From: Burkholderia vietnamiensis LMG 10929 | GTDB lineage: Bacteria > Pseudomonadota > Gammaproteobacteria > Burkholderiales > Burkholderiaceae | NCBI RefSeq assembly: GCF_000959445.1 | Contig: NZ_CP009630.1 | Coordinates: 2,170,001 to 2,234,000, forward strand | Direction of reading: 5' to 3' | DNA: 64,000 nt | Shown here: piece after piece, positions 1 through 7,661 of the stretch | Position numbering within the stretch: position 1 is the stretch's first letter | Layout of the letters: each line of letters starts with the position of its first letter | Notes under the pieces: generated by a model | Told to the model about the DNA's origin: nothing | Database searches by the model: none | What the model saw: only the letters and a program-made list of their open reading frames with translations | Program-made: the position numbers and the translations under genes

Positions 1-1440
1 CAGCGCGCTTTCGCCGAGCTGCGCCAGCATCGACAGGCAACGGCCCGACACGTCGGCCGTCGGCGGATCGAGCAGCGCGCCATGATCGGAGAACGGGATG
101 TTGTTCAGGTAGTACTGCGTGTTTTCCGGCTCGAACGCGCCCCAGCCGCCGTCGCTGCTCTGCATGCCGACGACCCATTCGCGCGCGCGCGCGATCGATT
201 CGCGATACGTGTCCGTGTTCTGCAGCTTCTGCGCGCGATCCATCGCCATCACGACCACGGCCGTGTCGTCGACGTCGGGGTAGTGCGCGTTCGCGTACTG
301 GAACGCCCAGCCGCCGGGGCGCACGTTCGGACGGCGCGAGATCCAGTCGCCGCGCACGTCGAGGATCTGCAGCGGACGCAGCCAGTCGAGGCCGCGCAGC
401 ACAGCTTGCTCCGCACGCGCGTCGCCGGTTTCGAGCAGCGCATGCGCGACGAGCGACGTGTCCCACACCGGCGACAGGCACGGCTGGCAATACGCTTCGT
501 CGTCGTGCACGACGAGCAGCTTCTCGATCGACTTGCGCGCGATCGCCCGATTCGGATGATCTTCGGGATAGCCGAGCACGTCGTACATCATCACCGCGTT
601 GGCCATCGCCGGATAGATCGCGCCGAGCCCGTCCTCGCCGTTCAGGCGCTCGTCGACGAACGACACGGCCTGGCGGATCGCGCGTTCGCGCGTGTAGCTC
701 GGGAACAGGCCGTCCGCCGCGCGCAGCGCGTGGTCGACCACGCGGAAGAACGCGAACCAGCCGGGGCTCTGGTGGCCCTGGCGCGGCAGCAGCCCGGCGT
801 TGACCGGCGGGTCGATGAACAGCTCGTCGATCCGCACGCCGCGCGGGTTCTTCGCGAGCGGCCGCTTCGCGTTCAGCACCAGCAGCGGCACGATCACGGT
901 GCGCGCCCAGTACGACACCTTCGACAGGTGGAACGGGAACCACTGCGGCAGCAGCATGATCTCGACCGGCATCATCGGCACCGCGCGCCACGGAATCGCG
1001 CCGAACAGCGCGAGCTGGATGCGCGTGAACACGTTCGACATCTCGGCGCCGCCCATCGCGTGGATCGCGCGCCGCGCGCGCTGCATGTGCTCGGCATTCT
1101 CGTCGTCGCCGATCACCTTCAGCGCGAAATACGCCTTCACGCTCGCGCTGACGTTCGGCGCGCCGTCGGTGAACAGCGGCCAGCCGCCGTCGGCCTGCTG
1201 GATGCGGCGCAGATAGCGGCCGATCTTCTGTTCGAGCTCGAGATTCGGCGTCTCGCCGAGAAAGTGGACGAGCAGCACGTATTCGGCGGGAATCGTCGAA
1301 TCGGCTTCGAGTTCGTAGACCCAGTGTCCGTCCGCGTTCTGTGCGGCCAGCAGCGCGTCGGTCGCGCGGGCGACGGACGCGTCGAGTCCGGCCGGCACGG
1401 TGCCGGCGGACAGGTTAGCCATATCGGTGAGATCGTTCAT
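1..1440 (-). CDS. shc: Squalene-hopene cyclase (C-terminus outside window)
   Basis: Cyclises squalene to hopene/diplopterol, the committed step in hopanoid synthesis, at the inner face of the cytoplasmic membrane. The visible 480 residues begin at ATG (MNDLTDMANL...) and carry repeated QW-type motifs (for example QQADGGWPLF and MQSSDGGWGAFEPENTQYY) and the catalytic DVDDTAV motif at about residues 389-392, matching the DXDD acid motif of the family. Family members are about 650 residues, so roughly 170-180 residues lie beyond the left edge. It is the third gene of hpnD-hpnE-shc, 15 bp after hpnE, so probably co-transcribed. The assignment is secure; only the end is missing. Confidence 0.95.
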   Translation of the reverse strand, partial: MNDLTDMANLSAGTVPAGLDASVARATDALLAAQNADGHWVYELEADSTIPAEYVLLVHFLGETPNLELEQKIGRYLRRIQQADGGWPLFTDGAPNVSASVKAYFALKVIGDDENAEHMQRARRAIHAMGGAEMSNVFTRIQLALFGAIPWRAVPMMPVEIMLLPQWFPFHLSKVSYWARTVIVPLLVLNAKRPLAKNPRGVRIDELFIDPPVNAGLLPRQGHQSPGWFAFFRVVDHALRAADGLFPSYTRERAIRQAVSFVDERLNGEDGLGAIYPAMANAVMMYDVLGYPEDHPNRAIARKSIEKLLVVHDDEAYCQPCLSPVWDTSLVAHALLETGDARAEQAVLRGLDWLRPLQILDVRGDWISRRPNVRPGGWAFQYANAHYPDVDDTAVVVMAMDRAQKLQNTDTYRESIARAREWVVGMQSSDGGWGAFEPENTQYYLNNIPFSDHGALLDPPTADVSGRCLSMLAQLGESAL

Positions 1441-1455
1441 CGGTCCCTCTGTTGC

Positions 1456-2712
1456 TTACTGTGTCTGGAGCACGTCCGCGGCCAGCTGGCCGGAACGGAT
1501 CGCGCCCTCGATCGTGGCGGGCAAACCGGTGGCAATCCAGTCGCCCGCCAGCACGAGATTGGTCCAGCGCGTGCGCACGGCCGGACGTTTCATTTCCTGC
1601 GACGGCACCGCCGCAAAGCCCGCGCGCGGCTCGACCACGAGCTGCCACGCGGGAAGCGGTTCCGGACGCGCGCCGCTCACGCGCGCGACATCTTCCCAGA
1701 TGCGCCGCGCGAGCGCATCGCGCGGCATGTCGAGCCAGCGGCCCGCATCGCGGATCGTCGCGGCGAGCGCGCCGGCGCCGCTGCGCACCGCGTCGACGAC
1801 GCCGTTGATCACCGTCGTCTGCAGCGCACTGCCTGCCTCCGGCGTGTCGTGCGCGAAATACGCGGTCACGACCGCGCTGAACGCATCGGGCGCGGTGAGC
1901 TCGGGCACGAGCGGCTGCGCGACCTCGGGCGGCACGGCCAGCACGACCGCGTCGCCCGGCGCGAGATCGATGCGCTCGCCGCCGATCGCGACCGCGTCGA
2001 GCGCATTGCCGTGCGCGCCGAATTCGAGTGCATCGAGCCGCGAGTTCAGCCGGATCTGCGCGCCGCCGTGCTGCAGCATCCGCAGCGCCGGCTCGACGAA
2101 CGCGCTGCCGAGCCCGTGGCGCGCGACGAGCGGCCGGCAGCCCGCGCCGCCCGCGGCAAACATCCCGCACAGCACCGCAAGCGCGAGCTCCGCGCTCGCG
2201 TGGCGCGGCTCGACATTCAGCGCCGCGAGGAAATACGGCCGCAGCCAGCGGTCCCACAGCACGCCGTCGCATCGCATCGTCTGCGCGAGCGAGCGGCCCG
2301 GGCGCGCGAACGCGAGCGCAGCGAGCGCCGCGTAGTCGAGCGGTGTGGTGCCCGGTGCGCGCGAAGCGGCGTCGAACAGCCAGGCCGGCCAGTGTCCGGT
2401 GCCGAAGCGCAGCGTCCAGCGCTGCTGCGACGCGACGTCGACCACCGGGTATTCGGCGAGCGCCGGCCCCGTCAGCTGGTCGGCCGCGCCGATCCCGCGC
2501 AGATAGCGCTGCGTCGCCGTCTGTCCCGCGAACACCTGATGCAGCCCGCTGTCGAGCGTCGTGTTCAGCATCCCGTCGAACCACGAGCGGCAACGGCCGC
2601 CCGCCTGCGCATGCGCGTCGTGCAGCACGATGCGCCGCCCGCGGCGTTGCAGCTCGACGGCGGCCGACAGGCCGGCGAGTCCTGCACCGATCACGTGGAC
2701 GGTTCTGGGCAT
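1456..2712 (-). CDS. hpnE: Hydroxysqualene dehydroxylase (squalene-associated FAD-dependent desaturase)
   Basis: FAD-dependent amine oxidase/desaturase-fold enzyme; HpnE reduces hydroxysqualene to squalene in the HpnC-HpnD-HpnE route. The 418-residue protein opens with a dinucleotide-binding motif, GAGLAGLSAAVE at residues 9-20, followed by the usual basic strand (RIVLHDAHAQAGGRCRSW), and ends with a conserved FAD-contact segment (LVLAGDWIATGLPATIEGAI). Length is normal for the family. It lies 4 bp after the end of hpnD and 15 bp before shc, consistent with one squalene-to-hopene operon. HpnC, the enzyme for the middle step, is not seen in this window. Confidence 0.92.
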   Translation of the reverse strand: MPRTVHVIGAGLAGLSAAVELQRRGRRIVLHDAHAQAGGRCRSWFDGMLNTTLDSGLHQVFAGQTATQRYLRGIGAADQLTGPALAEYPVVDVASQQRWTLRFGTGHWPAWLFDAASRAPGTTPLDYAALAALAFARPGRSLAQTMRCDGVLWDRWLRPYFLAALNVEPRHASAELALAVLCGMFAAGGAGCRPLVARHGLGSAFVEPALRMLQHGGAQIRLNSRLDALEFGAHGNALDAVAIGGERIDLAPGDAVVLAVPPEVAQPLVPELTAPDAFSAVVTAYFAHDTPEAGSALQTTVINGVVDAVRSGAGALAATIRDAGRWLDMPRDALARRIWEDVARVSGARPEPLPAWQLVVEPRAGFAAVPSQEMKRPAVRTRWTNLVLAGDWIATGLPATIEGAIRSGQLAADVLQTQ

Positions 2713-2716
2713 CGGC

Positions 2717-3565
2717 TCAGAACAGCGCGTAGCGCGCGGCGATCATCAGCATGCGCGCCTTCGGCTTGCGCAGCGGCGCGCGCGGATACGCGAAACCGCG
2801 CGCGATCGCGGCTTCCAGAATGCAGCGATACGCGCCCGACATGATGCGCGGCGCCTTCACCTGCGCGCGCGTGCAGGTGTCCATCACCGCATCGGCGGCG
2901 CGGAAGTGCGCGAGCGCGCGTTCGACGAGCGTCGCGCACACGCGCGGCAGCGCCGGGTCGCGCACGATCGTCGCGGGATCGGCGATCGCGATGCCCTCGC
3001 GCGCGAGCAGCTCGCGCGGCAGATAGCAGCGGTTGATCGCCGCGTCGTCGTCGATGTCGCGCAGGATGTTCGTCAGTTGCAACGCGCGGCCGAGATGGTG
3101 CGACAGCTCGATGCCTTCCGCTTCGGGGATCCCGAAAATCCTCACCGACAAGCGGCCGGCCGCGCTGGCGACGCGATCGCAGAACAGGTCGAGCGTCGGG
3201 TCGTCGGGCGCGCAGATATCCTCTGCGGCGTCCATCGCCATGCCGTCGATCATGGCGTGAAAGTCTTCGCGGCGCAGGTCGAACGCGCGGATCTCGCGCT
3301 CGAGCGCAACCAGATGGCGCGGCGGCTGGCCGGCGAAGCACGCGTCGATGTCCGCGCGCCAGCGGTCGAGGCCCGCGTTGCGCTCGGCGCGCGGCAGGTC
3401 GCTGTCGGCGATGTCGTCGACGGCGCGGCAGAACGCGTAGACCTGGAACATCGCGTCGCGCTGCGCGGCCGGCAGGATGCGCATCGCCAGATAGAAGGAG
3501 CTGCCCGATGTGACGGCAGCGGCGTCGGTTTCTTGTTCGTCCACGACGAGATTGGAAACGGCCAA
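2717..3565 (-). CDS. hpnD: Presqualene diphosphate synthase
   Basis: Condenses two farnesyl diphosphates to presqualene diphosphate, the first step of hopanoid-directed squalene synthesis. The 282-residue trans-isoprenyl synthase shows both aspartate-rich metal-binding motifs: DDIAD at about residues 50-54 and NILRDIDDD at about 166-174. I chose a TTG start (MAVSNLVVDEQ...) because GGAG lies 6 bp upstream; a GTG a few codons earlier is an alternative, and the much longer open frame upstream is not convincing coding sequence. First gene of hpnD-hpnE-shc. A perfect origin-type iteron lies inside this gene (see 3130-3146). Confidence 0.9.
   Translation of the reverse strand: MAVSNLVVDEQETDAAAVTSGSSFYLAMRILPAAQRDAMFQVYAFCRAVDDIADSDLPRAERNAGLDRWRADIDACFAGQPPRHLVALEREIRAFDLRREDFHAMIDGMAMDAAEDICAPDDPTLDLFCDRVASAAGRLSVRIFGIPEAEGIELSHHLGRALQLTNILRDIDDDAAINRCYLPRELLAREGIAIADPATIVRDPALPRVCATLVERALAHFRAADAVMDTCTRAQVKAPRIMSGAYRCILEAAIARGFAYPRAPLRKPKARMLMIAARYALF
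3130..3146 (+). repeat. Iteron-like 17-mer inside hpnD
   Basis: TCCCGAAAATCCTCACC matches all 15 defined positions of the origin iteron (TCCCGAAAANNCTCACC) and reads in the same direction as the origin copies, about 13.5 kb to their left. It encodes part of SVRIFGIPE in hpnD, so coding constraint may account for some of the match. Binding by RepA is inferred, not shown. Confidence 0.5.
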
Positions 3566-3816
3566 GACGAGCTCCACGGAGACACCCACGCGGGGCGATT
3601 GAAGAGGCCAGGCCCGGCTGGGTTGGTCAGGGCGTCGGATGCGTGCGAGATATGCGAACGATCGACGCAGACAGGCATAAATTACCGGCCGGAAGCCGGA
3701 ATTGGGCGAAAGTATAGCAATCTTTGAAGTTCGATGGCGGAGACTCTCCGCGCGTCGCGGGCCGCCGCGCGGGGCCTGCGCGGCGGGCGCCCGCGTGCAA
3801 TGGCATCGGGGCGGCC

Positions 3817-4149
3817 TCAGCCGTAAACGATGTCGCGCTGCAGGTCGAGCGCGATGAGGCCCATTTCCCGCGTGAGTTGCAGCATCGCGCGACGGTCGAG
3901 CCGCGAACCCATGAAGCTCGTCACGCGGCCGTCGGGCTCCGCGGTGAACTGGAACGACGACGCGCCGGTGCCGAACCACGCGCCGGGCACGTCGGGCGAT
4001 TCGTGCCAGTCGATCTCGTCGAACACGCGCGTGATGCCCGCACGCACGGCGTCTGTCGGGCCGATCGGTGGCGCGACGTCGCCGAGATCGTCGAGGGAAT
4101 AGGGGCCGGGCTTGTCCGGCTTGCGGTAGAAGAGATAGTCGACGTTCAT
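3817..4149 (-). CDS. Conserved hypothetical protein
   Basis: Encodes 110 residues (MNVDYLFYRKPDKPGPYSLD... to ...LQRDIVYG) with no signal peptide, membrane segment or catalytic motif that I recognise. The codon use is ordinary for this genome, and the product looks soluble, with a sensible mix of charged and aromatic residues, so I regard it as real. I preferred the ATG over a TTG nine codons upstream. It reads toward hpnD across a 250-bp gap, so it may not be part of the hopanoid operon. Divergent to the downstream hydrolase gene. Function unknown. Confidence 0.65.
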   Translation of the reverse strand: MNVDYLFYRKPDKPGPYSLDDLGDVAPPIGPTDAVRAGITRVFDEIDWHESPDVPGAWFGTGASSFQFTAEPDGRVTSFMGSRLDRRAMLQLTREMGLIALDLQRDIVYG

Positions 4150-4360
4150 GGGGCGCAATCGGAACGAAAGCGCCAAATTGGCGCGCTTCGTGACATATTG
4201 AAATCAGATCACTATGAAATGTGATCTGTACGACACAAAATAGCGCCATTTCGCGCGCAACGCAACGGCGGGGCGGGCGCGTGCCGCGATGTGCGTCCGC
4301 ATGCTTGCACGCGCGCCGCATCGTCTAAGATGGACACCTCTCTCGAACAAGACGAACGCC

Positions 4361-5245
4361 ATGGAGACGAACGTAACCGCCGCCCAGCAGTCCGACCATC
4401 CCGTTTTCGTGCTCGTGCACGGTGCGTGGCACGGCGCATGGTCCTATGCGCCGGTCGCGGCCGCGCTGGCCGCGCGCGGCTATCTGTCGATCGCGCGCGA
4501 CCTGCCCGCGCACGGCATCAACGCCCGCTTTCCCGCGTCGTATCTCGCACGCCCGCTCGACAAGGACGCGTTCGGCGCGGAGCCGTCGCCGGTCGCGAAC
4601 ACCACGCTCGACGACTACGCGACCCAGGTGCTGCAGGCCGTCGACGACGCGTATGCGCTCGGCCGCGGCAAGGTCGTTCTGGTCGGGCACAGCATGGGTG
4701 GCCTCGCGATCACGGCCGCCGCGGAACGCGCGCCGGAGAAGATCGCGAAGCTCGTCTATCTCGCGGCGTTCATGCCCGCCTCGGGCGTGCCCGGCCTCGA
4801 CTACGTGCGTGCGCCGGAGAACCACGGCGACATGCTCGGCGCGCTGATGCTGGCGAGCCCGCGCGTGGCCGGCGCGCTGCGGATCGATCCGCGCAGCGGC
4901 GATGCGGCCTATCGCGCGCAGTTGAAACAGGCGCTGTACGACGACGTGCCGCAAGCCGATTTCGACGCAGTCGCGAACCTGATGACCTGCGACGTGCCGG
5001 CCGCGCCGTTCGCGACCGCGATCCCGACCAGCGCCGCGCGGTGGGGCGCGATCGATCGCCATTACATCAAGTGCCTGGCCGACCGCGTGCTGCTGCCCGC
5101 GTTGCAACAACGCTTCATCGACGAAGCCGATGCGTTCGCACCCGGCAATCCGACCCACGTGCATCAGCTCGACAGCAGCCATTCGCCGTTCATGTCGCAG
5201 CCCGCCGTGCTCGCCGGCGTGCTGGCGGATATCGCGAAAAGCTGA
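4361..5245 (+). CDS. Alpha/beta-fold hydrolase (esterase-like)
   Basis: A 294-residue serine hydrolase. It shows the oxyanion region VLVHGAWHGAWSY (residues 17-29), the nucleophile elbow GHSMGG with Ser111, and a late catalytic histidine in LDSSHSPFMSQP. The pattern resembles the EstC/salicylate-esterase/methyl-ketone-esterase group of plant and bacterial hydrolases. No signal peptide, so probably cytoplasmic. Start at ATG (METNVTAAQQ). It stands alone, divergent from the 110-residue gene, and converges on the diguanylate cyclase gene 22 bp away. Substrate cannot be deduced. Confidence 0.85.
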   Translation: METNVTAAQQSDHPVFVLVHGAWHGAWSYAPVAAALAARGYLSIARDLPAHGINARFPASYLARPLDKDAFGAEPSPVANTTLDDYATQVLQAVDDAYALGRGKVVLVGHSMGGLAITAAAERAPEKIAKLVYLAAFMPASGVPGLDYVRAPENHGDMLGALMLASPRVAGALRIDPRSGDAAYRAQLKQALYDDVPQADFDAVANLMTCDVPAAPFATAIPTSAARWGAIDRHYIKCLADRVLLPALQQRFIDEADAFAPGNPTHVHQLDSSHSPFMSQPAVLAGVLADIAKS

Positions 5246-5267
5246 GCGGCGCGCAGCGCCGCCGCGC

Positions 5268-6209
5268 TCAGCCGAACGCGACCGAGCGGTCGCGTCCGAG
5301 CCGCTTCGCACGATACAGCGCGGTGTCGGCCCCGTTGACGAGCACGTCGCACGATGCAAGCCCAGGCGTCGCGTACGCGGCGCCGACGCTCGCGGTCACC
5401 GCCACGCTGACGCCTTCCGCCTCGACCGGCGTGCTGCCGATCGCGTCGCGCACCTTGTCGGCGACGAGCAGCGCCTCGTCGAGATTCGTGCAGGGCAGCA
5501 GCAGCGCGAATTCCTCGCCGCCGAAGCGGCCGAACGTGTCCTGGGCGCGCACGATCGACGCCACGCGGCGCGCGGTCTCGCGCAGCACCGCGTCGCCGAC
5601 GGCATGCCCGAAGCGGTCGTTGATCGTCTTGAAGTGATCGAGATCGAACAGCAGCACCGACAGGTCGCCGCCGTAGCGCTGCCAGCGCGCGAATTCGTCG
5701 CCGAGCCGCGCCTCGAAGTAGCGCCGGTTCGCGATGCCGGTCAGGCCGTCGACGTTCGCGTGTTCGCGCAGCTTCGCGACCGCCTCCTCGCGCTCGCGCT
5801 GCATCACGCTCACGTGCGTGACGTCCGAGATCGTCACGCACACGGCCTCGACGTCGCGGCCGCGCGTGAGCGGCATGAACGTGCAGTCCTGCTGCATGTA
5901 GTCGACGCCGCCGGTGATCGGCCGGTCGTGCTCGAAGCGAAACAGGTAGGGCCGCTGCTCCCACGAGCTGAACGCGAAGCTGCCGAGCTGGAACACGCTC
6001 TGGAGCTTGCGCTCGAGCCACGCGCGCGGCAGATCCGGAAAGCAGTCGAACAGGTTGCGGCCGATCACGTCGGCGGCCACCGTGCCGCTGTGGTCCTGCA
6101 TGAAGCGGTTCCACATCAGCACGTTCATCGCGCGATCCAGCACGAACAGGCCGAAACCGACCCGCTCGATCACGAGATCGCTCAACGACGGCGTGCCGGC
6201 GGTATTCAT
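5268..6209 (-). CDS. PAS-GGDEF diguanylate cyclase
   Basis: Makes cyclic di-GMP from two GTP. The 313 residues contain an N-terminal PAS-like sensor (about 15-130, beginning IERVGFGLFVLDRAMNVLMWN) and a GGDEF domain (about 145-310) with an intact active site GGEEF at 230-234. A product-inhibition I-site, RAQD, lies at 221-224, five residues upstream, so feedback control is likely. No transmembrane segment is apparent. Last gene of a three-gene unit with a CheC-like phosphatase, whose stop codon overlaps this start by 4 bp, and a CheY-like receiver, implying a signalling chain from receiver to c-di-GMP output. Confidence 0.92.
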   Translation of the reverse strand: MNTAGTPSLSDLVIERVGFGLFVLDRAMNVLMWNRFMQDHSGTVAADVIGRNLFDCFPDLPRAWLERKLQSVFQLGSFAFSSWEQRPYLFRFEHDRPITGGVDYMQQDCTFMPLTRGRDVEAVCVTISDVTHVSVMQREREEAVAKLREHANVDGLTGIANRRYFEARLGDEFARWQRYGGDLSVLLFDLDHFKTINDRFGHAVGDAVLRETARRVASIVRAQDTFGRFGGEEFALLLPCTNLDEALLVADKVRDAIGSTPVEAEGVSVAVTASVGAAYATPGLASCDVLVNGADTALYRAKRLGRDRSVAFG

Positions 6210-6832
6210 AGCGCGGACAGCAACGCGTCGAGCGCGTCGCCCATCAGCCGGATCGAATCCTCGGCCATCAGCATCACGAAGTGCGCGCGGAACCCGTGAT
6301 CCTCGAGGCCGAAGTTCACTTCCAGCAGCAACGCGACGCTCCATGCGAGCGCGTTCGGCTGGAATACGTCCTCGAACGACACGTTCGCGCCCAGCAGCCC
6401 GGGCGGGAAGAACACCGGCTTGCGGCCGAGTTCGTCGAGAATCGACGCGACGCACGCGCTCATCAGCACGTTGGCGACGTCGAACACGAGTTCGTCCTGC
6501 GTCGCCATGCCGGCATACACGCCGTCGCCGAACGTGCGCTCCATCAGCGACATGAGCCGCGCGACGCCGGCGGTGCGGCACAGCACGATCGCCTCGCCCT
6601 TGATGTCGGAACGGAAGCCCTGGCGTACGGCCGTCACGTTCTCGTGAATCCCCGTCATCTCGCGCAGCGCGGCGCCGGCTTCCGACGCCCCGACGACCCG
6701 CACGCGCGGGACCGACAGCTCGATGAAGTGGCCGAGCAGCAGCGCGAGCCGTGCAGCGGCACGACCCATCGCGAGGTTGGCGATTTCCTGCAACGCGTCG
6801 CGTTGCTCCGCCGTGAACACCGATTCAGGCAT
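6206..6832 (-). CDS. CheC/CheX-family phosphatase-like protein
   Basis: A 208-residue protein of the CheC family, which dephosphorylates CheY~P in chemotaxis. Two pseudo-symmetric helices are recognisable: ALQEIANLAMGRAAARLALL, carrying the E-x2-N signature (EIAN), and LVFDVANVLMSACVASIL, where the equivalent is DVAN, with Asp in place of Glu. So one site looks canonical and one conservatively altered. I chose the ATG at MPESVF, with AAGGAG 10 bp upstream; an ATG three codons earlier (MGC) sits too close to that site. Overlaps the CheY-like gene by 8 bp and the cyclase gene by 4 bp. Confidence 0.85.
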   Translation of the reverse strand: MPESVFTAEQRDALQEIANLAMGRAAARLALLLGHFIELSVPRVRVVGASEAGAALREMTGIHENVTAVRQGFRSDIKGEAIVLCRTAGVARLMSLMERTFGDGVYAGMATQDELVFDVANVLMSACVASILDELGRKPVFFPPGLLGANVSFEDVFQPNALAWSVALLLEVNFGLEDHGFRAHFVMLMAEDSIRLMGDALDALLSAL

Positions 6833-7193
6833 ACAACCCATACTCCTTGAGAATGGGCAGCAATGCCTCCGACGTCACGGGCTTGGCTACGAATGCGATC
6901 GCGCCGAGTTCGCGCACGCGGGCTCGCGCCTGCGGCTGAATATCGGCGGATACCACGATCACGAACGTGTTCAGATCTTCGTGGCGCAGTGTCTCGAGGA
7001 CCTGATAGCCAGTCATGTCGGGCATCGTCAGGTCCAGAAACATTACGGAAGCTTTGCCGTCACGATAGAGCGCCAGGGCCTCATGACCATTCGCCGCATA
7101 TGCTACGTCAACGTCCCAGTCTCCCGGCAACGCCTTGGTCAAAAGCTTGCGGGCGAGCAAGGAGTCGTCGGCGATCACGATCGGCAAAGGCAT
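6825..7193 (-). CDS. Single-domain CheY-like response regulator
   Basis: A 122-residue stand-alone receiver domain. The acidic pocket is Asp9/Asp10 (IADDS), the phospho-acceptor Asp54 (MFLDLTMPDM) and the conserved lysine Lys104 (VAKPV). There is no output domain, so it should act by protein contact, most simply with the overlapping CheC-like phosphatase or the PAS-GGDEF cyclase encoded next. First gene of the three-gene operon. A partner kinase is not next to it; the hybrid kinase on the opposite strand, 470 bp away, is a candidate only by proximity. Confidence 0.9.
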   Translation of the reverse strand: MPLPIVIADDSLLARKLLTKALPGDWDVDVAYAANGHEALALYRDGKASVMFLDLTMPDMTGYQVLETLRHEDLNTFVIVVSADIQPQARARVRELGAIAFVAKPVTSEALLPILKEYGLYA

Positions 7194-7661
7194 GGCAGCG
7201 AAGCGGTGTACGGAATGGTCTCTCTCGCGTTAACGACCGCTCGGCGCCGTTCTTGAGGCGCCGTGCAATCAAACGCTGGCACCGCCTTGCAATCGCACGC
7301 GGGCGGCGCGGCACGAAGCACGCGACACACCGCGCCGCAATCGCCGGCGGGCGCATGTATCTGTCATAGGGAAAGCAAGGGGCGATTCTCGGAGTAAACC
7401 GGAGGCGGTGCAACTCGCCATTTTCACCATTTCGAACAGAATCGGTCCGATCTCCGCGCGTTGTCGAAACAGGCTCGATCATTTTCGAGATAAGCACGCA
7501 AAATTTTTCCTTGTGTACGTTTGCGCTGCCGGATTCATAGCGTTTTCATTCTTTCAATGCAGCCCTGTCGGATTCGACAGGTTTGCGGGTGCGTCCGGGC
7601 GAGACGGTGGGCGTGCACAACTCGTTTATGATGGGGCACTCCAGCCTCGTCGCCCTGTTCA
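7194..7661. other. Divergent intergenic region
   Basis: No convincing gene. It must hold divergent promoters for the CheY-like operon and the hybrid kinase. A perfect 7-bp inverted repeat, CCTGTCG-GATT-CGACAGG at 7564-7581, lies about 80 bp before the kinase start and could be an operator or a leader hairpin. Confidence 0.5.

Noticed and set aside
82..2844. 920-residue open frame on the + strand over shc, hpnE and hpnD
   Set aside because: Arginine/alanine/histidine-rich shadow of three clear genes on the other strand; GC-rich DNA produces long antisense frames. Same reasoning applies to the 857-residue frame opposite the hybrid kinase (7659-10232).
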